In this document: positions 6,909-14,737 of the stretch, piece by piece | How the letters are laid out: each line of letters starts with the position of its first letter | Numbering within the stretch: position 1 is the stretch's first letter | Assembly: GCA_043804035.1 (NCBI GenBank) | Contig: JAZDJJ010000177.1 | Coordinates: 1 to 25,775, forward strand | DNA from: JAZDJJ01 sp043804035 | GTDB taxonomy: Bacteria; Bacteroidota; Bacteroidia; Palsa-948 | Direction: 5' to 3' | Length of the DNA: 25,775 nucleotides | Made by a program: the position numbers and the translations under genes | The notes under the pieces: generated by a model | What the model was told of the DNA's origin: nothing | What the model saw: only the letters and a program-made list of their open reading frames with translations | Databases searched by the model: none

Positions 6909-8312
6909 ATGAAGAACCGTTATTGTGATCTTATCCATCAAACTTTCCATTTTCCACAGGAAGGATTTAATGTGATTGATGAAGAACTTCATTTTCACGA
7001 TGTACCGTTGATGAATATTATCAAACAGTACGGAACACCACTTAAAATCTCTTACCTGCCTATGATTGGTTTGCGAATACAAAAAGCAAAAAAACTTTTC
7101 AATGTTGCTATGGCAAAATCCGATTACAAAGGTAGTTATACTTATTGTTACTGCACCAAGTCATCTCATTTTTCTTTTGTGCTGGATGAAGTGCTGAAAA
7201 ATGATGCACACCTTGAAACATCTTCTGCTTACGACATTCCAATTATCCAAGAACTTTACAAAGCGGGCAAAGTAAAAAAAGATACATGGATTATCTGTAA
7301 CGGATACAAACGTAGACCTTATCCGCAATTCATCGTTGAACTAATTAACAACGGTTTCAAAAATGTAATTCCCGTACTTGACAATAAAAACGAACTGGAA
7401 TATTACAAAAGATATGTGAAAACAAGAAGCAAATGCAAACTTGGAATCCGTATTGCTTCGGAAGAAGAACCAACTTATGAGTATTACACTTCTCGTCTTG
7501 GCATCCGCTATAAAGAAATCGTGAACTTCTATAAAGAAAGAATCAGAGGAAGTAAAAAATTTGAATTAAAGATGCTTCACTTTTTTGTGAGTGCAGGAAT
7601 AAAGGATTCCATTTACTATTGGACTGAACTTGCAAAATGTTTGAATGTGTATGCCGAACTCAAACACATTTGTCCAGAATTAGATTCGCTCAACATCGGA
7701 GGCGGATTGCCTATTAGTACTTCGCTTGGTTTTGAATATGATTATGAATACATCATTGAAGAAATTGTTTCGCAAATAAAAACATTCTGCCAGCGGAATA
7801 AAATAAAAGAGCCGAATATTTTTACAGAATTTGGTTCATACACTGTAGGTGAAAGTGGTGCTACAATTTATTCTGTCATTGATCAAAAGCAGCAAAACGA
7901 CCGCGAACTTTGGTATATGATTGATTCTTCTTTTATAATCACATTACCAGATATATGGGGCATTAACCAACGATTTATTTTGCTTGCAATCAATCATTGG
8001 GAAAGAGAATATCAACGGGTAAATCTTGGCGGATTAAGTTGCGATGGTTTGGACTACTACAACACCGAAGCACATTCGGAACAAATTTTTCTTCCTAAGA
8101 TAGGACACGGAGCAGACGGACCATTATATATAGGATTCTTTCACACAGGTGCGTATCAGGAAGCACTTGCAGGATACGGAGGTATTTCGCACTGTCTCAT
8201 TCCCGCACCAAAACATGTTTTAATTGACCGTGATGAAAATGAAGAAATTACCACAAAACTTTTTGCCAAAGAGCAAAGTTTCAAATCCATGCTAAAGACG
8301 TTGGGATATTAA
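6909..8312 (+). CDS. speA: Fold III PLP-dependent arginine decarboxylase
   Basis: From the ATG at 6909 the protein has 467 residues. Upstream in-frame codons to 6840 are open but give an atypical N terminus, whereas MKNRYCDLIHQTFHFPQEGF matches the start I expect for Bacteroidota members. The family removes CO2 from arginine to form agmatine, the first step of polyamine synthesis, using pyridoxal phosphate. Seen are YCYCTKSSHF with the likely cofactor lysine (Lys84), SLNIGGGLP (glycine loop), FTEFGSYTVGESG, GLSCDGLDYY with a Cys-Asp pair expected at the dimer active site, and FFHTGAYQEALAG. It is divergent from argS. No agmatinase gene follows, since the next gene is convergent only 16 bp away. 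A diaminopimelate or other basic amino acid substrate is less likely. Confidence 0.88.
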   Translation: MKNRYCDLIHQTFHFPQEGFNVIDEELHFHDVPLMNIIKQYGTPLKISYLPMIGLRIQKAKKLFNVAMAKSDYKGSYTYCYCTKSSHFSFVLDEVLKNDAHLETSSAYDIPIIQELYKAGKVKKDTWIICNGYKRRPYPQFIVELINNGFKNVIPVLDNKNELEYYKRYVKTRSKCKLGIRIASEEEPTYEYYTSRLGIRYKEIVNFYKERIRGSKKFELKMLHFFVSAGIKDSIYYWTELAKCLNVYAELKHICPELDSLNIGGGLPISTSLGFEYDYEYIIEEIVSQIKTFCQRNKIKEPNIFTEFGSYTVGESGATIYSVIDQKQQNDRELWYMIDSSFIITLPDIWGINQRFILLAINHWEREYQRVNLGGLSCDGLDYYNTEAHSEQIFLPKIGHGADGPLYIGFFHTGAYQEALAGYGGISHCLIPAPKHVLIDRDENEEITTKLFAKEQSFKSMLKTLGY

Positions 8313-8328
8313 TAAAATTATTCGTCAT

Positions 8329-10125
8329 TCAGTTTACTCGCATTCCCATTACGAGAATATCATCAACCTGTTCTTCTTTGCCGCGCCACTGCTCTATAGT
8401 ATTGTTAAGAATTTGTTTCTGTTCAGACATTTGTTTCGTATGAACATCAATCAGCAGATTGCGAAATCTACTTGTCATAAATTTTTTTCCTTTCGGTCCT
8501 CCGAATTGGTCAATATATCCATCGGAAAAAATATATACCACATCATCTTTTTCCATTTGTATTTTATGATTCGTAAACTTCTTGGTTTCTTTTTCCAAAA
8601 AAATTCCAATAGGAAATTTGTTTCCTTTGATTTCAAATAATTCACCTCCACGAATAATATACATAGGATTTAAGGCGCCTGCAAATTCCATCTCCTTGGT
8701 TTTTGTATTAAAAGAACAAAGCGTCATATCCATTCCGTCTTTAGAAATGGCTTCTTCAAAACTGCGCTGGTGCAACGTTTCGCTCACATTATCGCTCAAC
8801 TCATCAAGCATGTGTGATGGCTGAACTATCTCGTGTTTGTTAATGATTTGTTTGAGCATGTTATATCCCACTATACTCATAAATGCGCCAGGCACTCCGT
8901 GTCCTGTACAGTCAACAGCAGCGAATAATACTTTGTCTTTCATCTTTTCTATCCAATAAAAATCACCACTGACAATATCTTTGGGTTTATAGAGAATGAA
9001 TGAATCGGGCAAAAGTTTTTCTACAAAACTATCGGGAGGCAAAATGGCTTCTTGAATTCTTTTTGCATAATGAATAGAATCGGTAACTTGTTTGTACAAC
9101 ACTCCAATTTTTCTGGATTGCAATTCTATTTCTGCTTTTTGGCGCACTACTTCTGCTGTCCGCTGAATCACTTTATTTTCCAGCACACGTTCGTTTTCAC
9201 GCAAGTCCTCACGCATCTTCATCAGAGCAAGTCCCAGATTATCATCTTCCGACAGCGGACTGTAATAAGAATCAAAGTTACCACCACCCACCTCACGTGC
9301 AAATTCAGTAGTTAGTTTCATGCTATTCATCAGGCGGTCAAGAGCAAGAGACATTTCTCCAATTTCATCATGACGGTGTTTAATTTTTTTATCGGGCAAA
9401 ATTCCACGTGCCATACGTAGTAGAAATTGTTTTACTTCGTCTACCGGACGAACAATAGTGCGTACAGTGAATAAAGCAATAAGGATTCCTCCTATCGGTA
9501 AAGCAATTCCCAACGAGAGCACCACTTTTCTTAAAACAGTGAACGAATAAAGCATTTCTTTGTTCTTTATGTCGGCTTGTTCGTGCTGCTGTTTGATAAG
9601 TTCAGAAAGTTTGTCTTGTATTTTTCGGGTTTTGTCGTTCACTTCGCCATCGGCATCTTCTACCATAGATTTGGATTCAAACATAATGGACGGCTCGTTA
9701 TAATTATCAAACGAATTGAGTTGCGACATAATATATTCATCTAAGGCAAATAGTTCGTTCAGTGAATTAAAAATGAAAGTGATGGATTCTTCGTCGTCTT
9801 TGTTCCATTTTTTTGCCAGTATATTGATTCTGTCTTTGAGTGCAGGATAATCTTGTTTGATTAGATTTTTCAATTTGTTTTTATCCTCGTGTTCTGTTTG
9901 TTGAATGTTAATCCAATTGGAGATAAGAGTTTTGGAACGAACAACAAGAATATTTAATTCCTGTAAAGCACTAACGGATGGAGTATAAAGGTTTGTGATT
10001 TTATCGTTTATCTGACGACTTTCTATAAGAGTAACCATAGTAAGCCCGAACGCAAAAAGCGTCAGGAAAATCAGAATACCGAAGCCAATTCCTATTTTGC
10101 GTCCTATGGTGAAACGAAATGTCAT
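8329..10125 (-). CDS. Membrane sensor with HAMP and SpoIIE-type PP2C phosphatase
   Basis: This 598-residue signalling protein has TM1 at about 10-33, a helical sensor region of four-helix-bundle type at about 35-195 (probably periplasmic), TM2 at about 201-222, HAMP at about 222-275, a coiled coil at about 305-345, and a C-terminal SpoIIE/PP2C phosphatase domain from about 370. Metal-binding aspartates are visible in SGDFYW (388), AVDCTGHGVPGAFMS (405), FSDGYIDQFGG (535) and QVDDI (588-589). The family dephosphorylates serine or threonine, often on anti-sigma-factor antagonists in partner-switching systems. No partner gene is nearby, so the target is unknown. A hairpin lies in its leader (10155-10174). 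Confidence 0.9.
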   Translation of the reverse strand: MTFRFTIGRKIGIGFGILIFLTLFAFGLTMVTLIESRQINDKITNLYTPSVSALQELNILVVRSKTLISNWINIQQTEHEDKNKLKNLIKQDYPALKDRINILAKKWNKDDEESITFIFNSLNELFALDEYIMSQLNSFDNYNEPSIMFESKSMVEDADGEVNDKTRKIQDKLSELIKQQHEQADIKNKEMLYSFTVLRKVVLSLGIALPIGGILIALFTVRTIVRPVDEVKQFLLRMARGILPDKKIKHRHDEIGEMSLALDRLMNSMKLTTEFAREVGGGNFDSYYSPLSEDDNLGLALMKMREDLRENERVLENKVIQRTAEVVRQKAEIELQSRKIGVLYKQVTDSIHYAKRIQEAILPPDSFVEKLLPDSFILYKPKDIVSGDFYWIEKMKDKVLFAAVDCTGHGVPGAFMSIVGYNMLKQIINKHEIVQPSHMLDELSDNVSETLHQRSFEEAISKDGMDMTLCSFNTKTKEMEFAGALNPMYIIRGGELFEIKGNKFPIGIFLEKETKKFTNHKIQMEKDDVVYIFSDGYIDQFGGPKGKKFMTSRFRNLLIDVHTKQMSEQKQILNNTIEQWRGKEEQVDDILVMGMRVN

Positions 10126-10154
10126 AAATTTTTATTCTTTATCTTAACGAACAA

Positions 10155-10174
10155 CCCTGTGGCAAGTCGCAGGG
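10155..10174. repeat. Hairpin in phosphatase gene leader
   Basis: CCCTGTG, a six-base loop, then CGCAGGG form a 7-bp stem with one G-T wobble, about 30 bases upstream of the ATG of the phosphatase gene. It could affect translation or be a small dispersed palindrome. Confidence 0.4.
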
Positions 10175-10222
10175 AATTATCAAGTTAAATCCTTTTGTCA
10201 TTATTTTTTTACTGTTGTCCGA

Positions 10223-10230
10223 CAAAAATA
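10223..10230 (-). promoter_or_regulatory. Candidate -7 box for phosphatase gene
   Basis: On the minus strand this reads TATTTTTG, matching TAnnTTTG, about 100 bases upstream of the ATG. The nearest TTTG upstream is 23 bases away instead of 19, so support is weak. Confidence 0.25.
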
Positions 10231-10293
10231 GTTAAATTATATTTGACATGGTACAAAAAAAATAATGCGTAAACCTTGAAGAAGAAATTATCT

Positions 10294-10609
10294 TAAGGGC
10301 AGTTCTAAAAATACAAATAAAGATGAACCGAGTGTGGTTCATCAGTAACTATTTAGGATGGCAAACAATAATTTTTTTTAATTCGTTAGGAGAAAATGGA
10401 AAATAGTATGGAAAGTAGCAATGTGAAAAAAGAGAATGGAAAGGAAACATTTATCCAGACATTTCAAGAACTGAATTTTTCTATTTTCTAATTACTTATT
10501 TCTTTTTTCTATACCATTTTCTATTTTCACACCTGTCTGCAGGGCACAGGCAGATAACCAAATACGAGTCATGTCGCAATGACGAGTTCAATTTTTGGAA
10601 CTGCCCTTA
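10294..10609. mobile_element. 316-bp inverted-repeat (MITE or foldback) element
   Basis: Terminal inverted repeats of 19 bp, TAAGGGCAGTTCYAAAAAT, differ at one position between the left end (10294-10312) and the right end (10591-10609). The bases TCT occur immediately outside both ends. Alternatively the terminal TA could be the duplicated target. The interior has no gene. It includes a perfect hairpin GATGAACC/GGTTCATC (10322-10343) and a longer imperfect stem between about 10390-10412 (GAAAATGGAAAATAGTATGG) and 10508-10531. A short palindrome-like repeat at 10530-10556 is shared with 1130-1157. Together with the leader hairpin and the GGCGGG repeat it fills most of the 612-bp gap before the next gene. 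Confidence 0.65.
10530..10556. repeat. Short palindrome-like dispersed repeat, copy 2
   Basis: The arms CCTGTCTGCA and GCACAGGCAGAT are the same as at 1130-1157, with a shorter loop. It lies inside the 316-bp inverted-repeat element. Confidence 0.5.
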
Positions 10610-10618
10610 TCTCATTAG

Positions 10619-10658
10619 TTCGTCATGGCGGGCTTGACCCGCCATCAATAAAGAACTA
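10619..10658. repeat. GGCGGG dispersed repeat, copy 2
   Basis: ATGGCGGG and CCCGCCAT (10625-10632 and 10638-10645) form a perfect 8-bp stem with a five-base loop, flanked by TTCGTC and CAATAAAGAAC. The same 40 bases occur at 4678-4718. Confidence 0.75.
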
Positions 10659-10700
10659 CCAATTTTCTTCTATAAATCCTTTTTGATTTTTATTCCGTAA

Positions 10701-10730
10701 TTGGAAATTTTATGTATGTTTGTACTTTTG
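10701..10730 (+). promoter_or_regulatory. Bacteroidota-type promoter for RCC1 gene
   Basis: TTG at 10701-10703 is followed after exactly 19 bases by TACTTTTG at 10723-10730, fitting the Bacteroidota consensus TTG-N19-TAnnTTTG. An overlapping TATGTTTG lies at 10715-10722. The ATG is at 10738, so the transcript from the downstream box would have an extremely short leader. Confidence 0.5.
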
Positions 10731-10737
10731 TAAAACT

Positions 10738-12576
10738 ATGAAAAGTAAATTTTTTTTAACAGCAATTTGCATTTTGCATTTTGCAATTCTTCCTTCATTT
10801 GCCCAAAAAATAGCCGCCGGGTTTTATTTTTCTTTAGCAGTATGCACTGATAGCAGCGTAAGATCATGGGGAGAAAATGCAGATGGACAACTTGGAGATA
10901 ATTTAGTAAGTGGTTCTTATAGTTCTGCTCCTGTACAGGTGGTTGGTCTCACAAGTATTAAACGTATTGCAGCAGGATCGGATCATGGACTTGCTGTAAA
11001 AAGTAATGGAACGGTTTGGGCTTGGGGACGCAACGCTAATTATCAACTTGGGGATAATACGCCAACAACCAGAAATACTCCTGTGCAGGTGATGGGACAG
11101 GGAGGCGTGGGATATCTTACAGATATTATCTCAGTTGCAGCTGGCGAAAATCATTCCATTGCTTTGAGAAATGACAATACGGTTTGGGCTTGGGGAAACA
11201 ATGTCAATGGTCAACTTGGAGATGGCTATGGCATAACAAGACGTACTCCTGTGCAAGTGATAAGAACTGGGGGTGAATATCTTACTGGTATCACAACCAT
11301 TGTATCGAGAAAGGATCATTCCATTGCCATTAGAAATGACAATACGGTTTGGGCTTGGGGAAACAACCAAAGTGGTCAACTTGGAGATGGGAGTAATGCA
11401 GACAAATATACTCCTGTGCAAGTGATTGGACCGGAAGGTGTGGGATTTCTCACTGCCATCATTGCCATTGCAACGGGAGAGAGTTATTCTCTTGCACTGA
11501 AAACTGGTGGCACAGTTTGGGCTTGGGGACGAAACACTGATGCGCAACTTGGAGATGGCACTACAACGCAGCACCTCACCCCTGTGCAAGTGATTGGACC
11601 TGGAGGTGTAGGATATCTTACTGGTATTATTGCCATTGCAACGGGATATGCTCATTCTATTGCCATTAGAAACGACAATACGGTTTGGGCTTGGGGAAAC
11701 GGTAACAATGGTCAACTTGGAGATGGCTATGCAATAGATAGATATGCTCCTGTGCAGGTAATTGTACAGGGAGGTGCAGGATATCTCACGAGCATCATTG
11801 CTATTGCAGGTGGATGTAGTCATACTCTTGCTTTGCAAAGTGGAGGAACAGGTACAATTTGGGCTTGGGGGCTTAATAACTACGGACAAGTTGGAGATGG
11901 TAGCACTGTACAGAAAAATACTCCTGTGCAGGTAATCAATATGTGTCAAACATTTATGATTCCAATTGAACTACTTTCTTTTGAAGGCAAATGCAATCTT
12001 GTGGGAACACAATGCATTGCGTCTCTACGATGGAGCACTGCAAGCGAAGATAATAATGATTATTTCACTATTGAGCGTGCTATTGCTCCCTCTCCAAATG
12101 GAGAGGGTTGGGGTGAGGGAGAGGGTTGGGGTGAGGGAGAGGGTTGGGGTGAGGGAGAGGGTTGGGATGAGGTTGGAAAAGTAAAAGGTGCAGACAATTC
12201 ATCCACCACCCGTAATTACGAATTTATTGATACAGAACTGCCCTCTGCCACCACCACTTTTTACTATCGTCTTAAGCAAACCGATTATGACGGTAATTAC
12301 GAATACTTCGGACCGATATCTGTTCGCTGTAACAGTTTGGAAAATATTTTTATTTATCCTACGGTTTCATCGGGGCAGTTTCAGATTTCAGGTTCTATGT
12401 CTCATGCTTTAGATTTGGAAGTGTATAATGTGGTTGGAGAAAAAATATATGAAGTAGCAGGATATAGTGGCAGTCATTTGCAAATTGATTTATCTTCTCA
12501 TTCCAATGGAATTTATTTTATCAAGGCAAAAACAAACAAAGAATCATTCGTACAAAAAATCATTATACAAAAATAA
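10738..12576 (+). CDS. Secreted RCC1-repeat beta-propeller with T9SS tail
   Basis: The start at MKSKFFLTAICILHFAIL gives a clean 23-residue signal peptide ending SFAQ. An ATG six codons earlier (10720) is less fitting. The mature part holds seven RCC1 repeats of about 50-56 residues, each with a core like VWAWGNNxxGQLGDG and a TPVQVI strand, enough for one complete seven-bladed propeller. Then follow a linker and beta domain starting IPIELLSFEGKC, a glycine-rich insert of GEGWGE repeats, and a T9SS sorting domain ending LSSHSNGIYFIKAKTNKES and VQKIIIQK. The protein is probably exported to the cell surface. RCC1 propellers often bind proteins, but no ligand can be named. Several repeats are nearly identical in DNA, so they amplified recently. 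Confidence 0.88.
   Translation: MKSKFFLTAICILHFAILPSFAQKIAAGFYFSLAVCTDSSVRSWGENADGQLGDNLVSGSYSSAPVQVVGLTSIKRIAAGSDHGLAVKSNGTVWAWGRNANYQLGDNTPTTRNTPVQVMGQGGVGYLTDIISVAAGENHSIALRNDNTVWAWGNNVNGQLGDGYGITRRTPVQVIRTGGEYLTGITTIVSRKDHSIAIRNDNTVWAWGNNQSGQLGDGSNADKYTPVQVIGPEGVGFLTAIIAIATGESYSLALKTGGTVWAWGRNTDAQLGDGTTTQHLTPVQVIGPGGVGYLTGIIAIATGYAHSIAIRNDNTVWAWGNGNNGQLGDGYAIDRYAPVQVIVQGGAGYLTSIIAIAGGCSHTLALQSGGTGTIWAWGLNNYGQVGDGSTVQKNTPVQVINMCQTFMIPIELLSFEGKCNLVGTQCIASLRWSTASEDNNDYFTIERAIAPSPNGEGWGEGEGWGEGEGWGEGEGWDEVGKVKGADNSSTTRNYEFIDTELPSATTTFYYRLKQTDYDGNYEYFGPISVRCNSLENIFIYPTVSSGQFQISGSMSHALDLEVYNVVGEKIYEVAGYSGSHLQIDLSSHSNGIYFIKAKTNKESFVQKIIIQK
10762..10789. repeat. Heptamer tract in RCC1 signal peptide
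   Basis: Four 7-base units (GCAATTT, GCATTTT, GCATTTT, GCAATTC) encode the hydrophobic core of the signal peptide (AICILHFAIL). Gain or loss of one unit would shift the reading frame near the start of the gene. Confidence 0.7.
12088..12174. repeat. Palindrome plus 18-bp G-rich repeats inside RCC1 gene
   Basis: A perfect palindrome, CCCTCTCCAAATGGAGAGGG (12088-12107), runs into an 18-bp unit GAGGGTTGGGGTGAGGGA at 12103-12120, 12121-12138 and 12139-12156, with a degenerate fourth copy. The whole block is in frame and encodes GEGWGE repeats. It looks like a dispersed REP-like element that entered the coding region and was then amplified. The plus strand has many runs of three or four G at short spacing, so it could form a G-quadruplex. 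Confidence 0.85.
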
Positions 12577-12621
12577 GGTATCTGGTATTTGCTCAAAAGA
12601 CAAGAATAAATCTGCATTGGA

Positions 12622-14616
12622 TTATTCCTCAACTACTGCATCTCCATCGTATAATTGCTTCCTATATTTCAATGAAGGAGAAGGAATGGAGCATATTTTT
12701 TGTCCTTCCAAAGAGAGAAAAAGTTTATTCCACTTTTCATCCACGTTTTTTATTGTTACTTCATCTGATGATATGATGTTTGGCCAAGGTCTGTGAAAGT
12801 CGTCATATTGTTTGGTTTTACGAGTGCCATCAAACCCCACGCTCTGTCCATCCACAAATGAGAGAGGAAAAAAATATGAATCACGATTAGAATCAAAATT
12901 ATTTGCAAATCGCCATATACAATCTTTTATATTATTCACATCTGCTTTGTGCTCTACATAAATCACAAACTTTACATTTTTAAATTCTTTGCGTAAAAAT
13001 AATTTTTCATTCAGTTCACGAATGTGATTTTTGCGGTTCTTCTCAACAGAAATAAACAATACGGAAATGCCTTTCTGCAAAAGCGAAAAATTTATGCCTT
13101 TGATTTCAGGGAAAACAGACATAAGTAAATTCTTCTCGGTCTCACTAAAAGGGAGAAAAAATCTAAACTCTTTTTCTTTTGTGTTTGTTCCGATTTCTTC
13201 TGAAGAAAGTTGTGGTGAAGTAGCATCAATGCACATCTTACCGCCAAATGCAAATTCAGAACAAGCATGGTCAAGTACATCCATCGGTCCTCTGGAAAAA
13301 TAAATATCGCTGGCAGGATTTACATTTTCTGAAATTCGTTTCGCAACTTCTTCGTAGTTATGAATATTCACATCACCATCAACGATGATAAGAATTTTAT
13401 TGAACATCATTTGTCCTGCTCCCCACATTGCATTCATCACTTTTTGTGCATGACCTGAAAATTCTTTTTTAATTTTTACAATTGTCAAATTATGAAACAC
13501 ACCTTCGGCAGGCATTTCCATATCTAAAATTTCAGGGATGATAGTTATCTTCATCAGCGCAAGAAAAATCCGTTCAATTGCTTTTCCAATCCAGGCATCT
13601 TCCTGTAAAGGAATTCCAACAACAGTAGAGGGATAAATTGCATCTTTCTTATGAGTAATGCAGGTAATATGAAACTTTGGGTAATAATCAGCTAGAGAAT
13701 AATATCCCGTGTGATCGCCAAATGGTCCTTCCAAAATAAATTCTTCGTTCGGGTCAACATATCCTTCAATGATAATATCGGCATCAGCAGGGACAAACAT
13801 TTCCTGCGTCAAGCATTTCACTAACTCCACTTTTTTCTTCCTCAGGAATCCTGCAAAGATATATTCATCCATATTTGGCGGAAGCGGTGAAGCAGCAGAA
13901 AAAGCATAGATGGGATCACCTCCAAGTGCAACTGCCACAGGCATTTTTTTTCCAAGTTTTTTATACTCGTTAAAATGTCCTGCCGAAACTTTATGCTTAT
14001 GCCAGTGAATTGCAGTGAGATTGGGACCAAACACCTGCATCCTATACATACCAACATTTCTTATTCCTGTATTTGGGTCAATAGTGTGAACAATAGGAAG
14101 CGTAAGAAAATTTCCTCCATCGTGAGGCCAGCATTTCATAATCGGAAATTTTGTAATGTCGGGAACTTTCATTACAACTTGCTGACATTTTCCTCTGCCT
14201 TTTTTTTTCTCGGGCATCCAAGAAGAAATTTTTTTAAGTTGCGAAATGACTTTCAATTTATCAATGATGGAATTTTTTGGAGCAGAAAAGAGATGGAACA
14301 GATTCTCTATTTCTTTTGCAACATCGTCTATGTGATTCACGCCAAGAGCCATACACATTCTTTTTTCAGAACCAAAAGCATTGATGAGTAATGGAAAATC
14401 AGTTCCGGTATTTTCAAAAAGAAGTGCCACCCCATTTAATTTCATCTCTCCGTTAAAAGGTAAGGAATCAGTATTACATCGGGTAGAAGAATAACTTTTT
14501 GAAATGCGGTCAACAACTTCTGCTATCTCAAGATGAGGATTAACAAATTCTTTTATACGGATAAGTTCTCCTGCTTTCTCAAGTTCGTCTATGAAGTGCT
14601 GTTGGCTTTTGTACAT
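12622..14616 (-). CDS. UbiD-family decarboxylase (probably menaquinone pathway)
   Basis: This 664-residue protein is a UbiD-type decarboxylase that uses prenylated FMN to remove a carboxyl group from an unsaturated or aromatic acid. Family landmarks are RNVGMYRMQVFG (186-197), HWHKHK (204-209), LGGDPIYAFSAASPLP (231-246), IIIEGYVDPNE (281-291), ILEGPFGDHTGYYS (294-307) with acidic residues expected in the active site, QEDAWIGKAIERI (338-350), and DHACSEFAFGGKMCIDAT. The prFMN synthase partner UbiX is not in the window. In Bacteroidota without ubiquinone, a role in late menaquinone synthesis is likely but is inferred from taxonomy. It is convergent with the RCC1 gene and 121 bp downstream of eno on the same strand. 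Confidence 0.88.
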   Translation of the reverse strand: MYKSQQHFIDELEKAGELIRIKEFVNPHLEIAEVVDRISKSYSSTRCNTDSLPFNGEMKLNGVALLFENTGTDFPLLINAFGSEKRMCMALGVNHIDDVAKEIENLFHLFSAPKNSIIDKLKVISQLKKISSWMPEKKKGRGKCQQVVMKVPDITKFPIMKCWPHDGGNFLTLPIVHTIDPNTGIRNVGMYRMQVFGPNLTAIHWHKHKVSAGHFNEYKKLGKKMPVAVALGGDPIYAFSAASPLPPNMDEYIFAGFLRKKKVELVKCLTQEMFVPADADIIIEGYVDPNEEFILEGPFGDHTGYYSLADYYPKFHITCITHKKDAIYPSTVVGIPLQEDAWIGKAIERIFLALMKITIIPEILDMEMPAEGVFHNLTIVKIKKEFSGHAQKVMNAMWGAGQMMFNKILIIVDGDVNIHNYEEVAKRISENVNPASDIYFSRGPMDVLDHACSEFAFGGKMCIDATSPQLSSEEIGTNTKEKEFRFFLPFSETEKNLLMSVFPEIKGINFSLLQKGISVLFISVEKNRKNHIRELNEKLFLRKEFKNVKFVIYVEHKADVNNIKDCIWRFANNFDSNRDSYFFPLSFVDGQSVGFDGTRKTKQYDDFHRPWPNIISSDEVTIKNVDEKWNKLFLSLEGQKICSIPSPSLKYRKQLYDGDAVVEE

Positions 14617-14737
14617 CTGACAAAAAGTTTTTTGAGTTCTAACACTAATCGCATTTCCGATTATATCATAAACAATTCTGCAAAATGAAATGACGATAAA
14701 TTTTTTGTTGAATGAAATAACATCGGACGAAAATAAA

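Noticed and set aside
11131..11949. Long minus-strand open frame (272 codons) opposite the RCC1 repeats
   Set aside because: It mirrors the RCC1 repeat DNA, giving a low-complexity product with repeated HLHRS-like words. The plus frame has a signal peptide, seven clear RCC1 repeats and a T9SS tail.
13975..14391. Plus-strand open frame of 138 codons inside the UbiD gene
   Set aside because: It lies opposite a strongly conserved decarboxylase with clear family motifs. The product is low in recognisable features.
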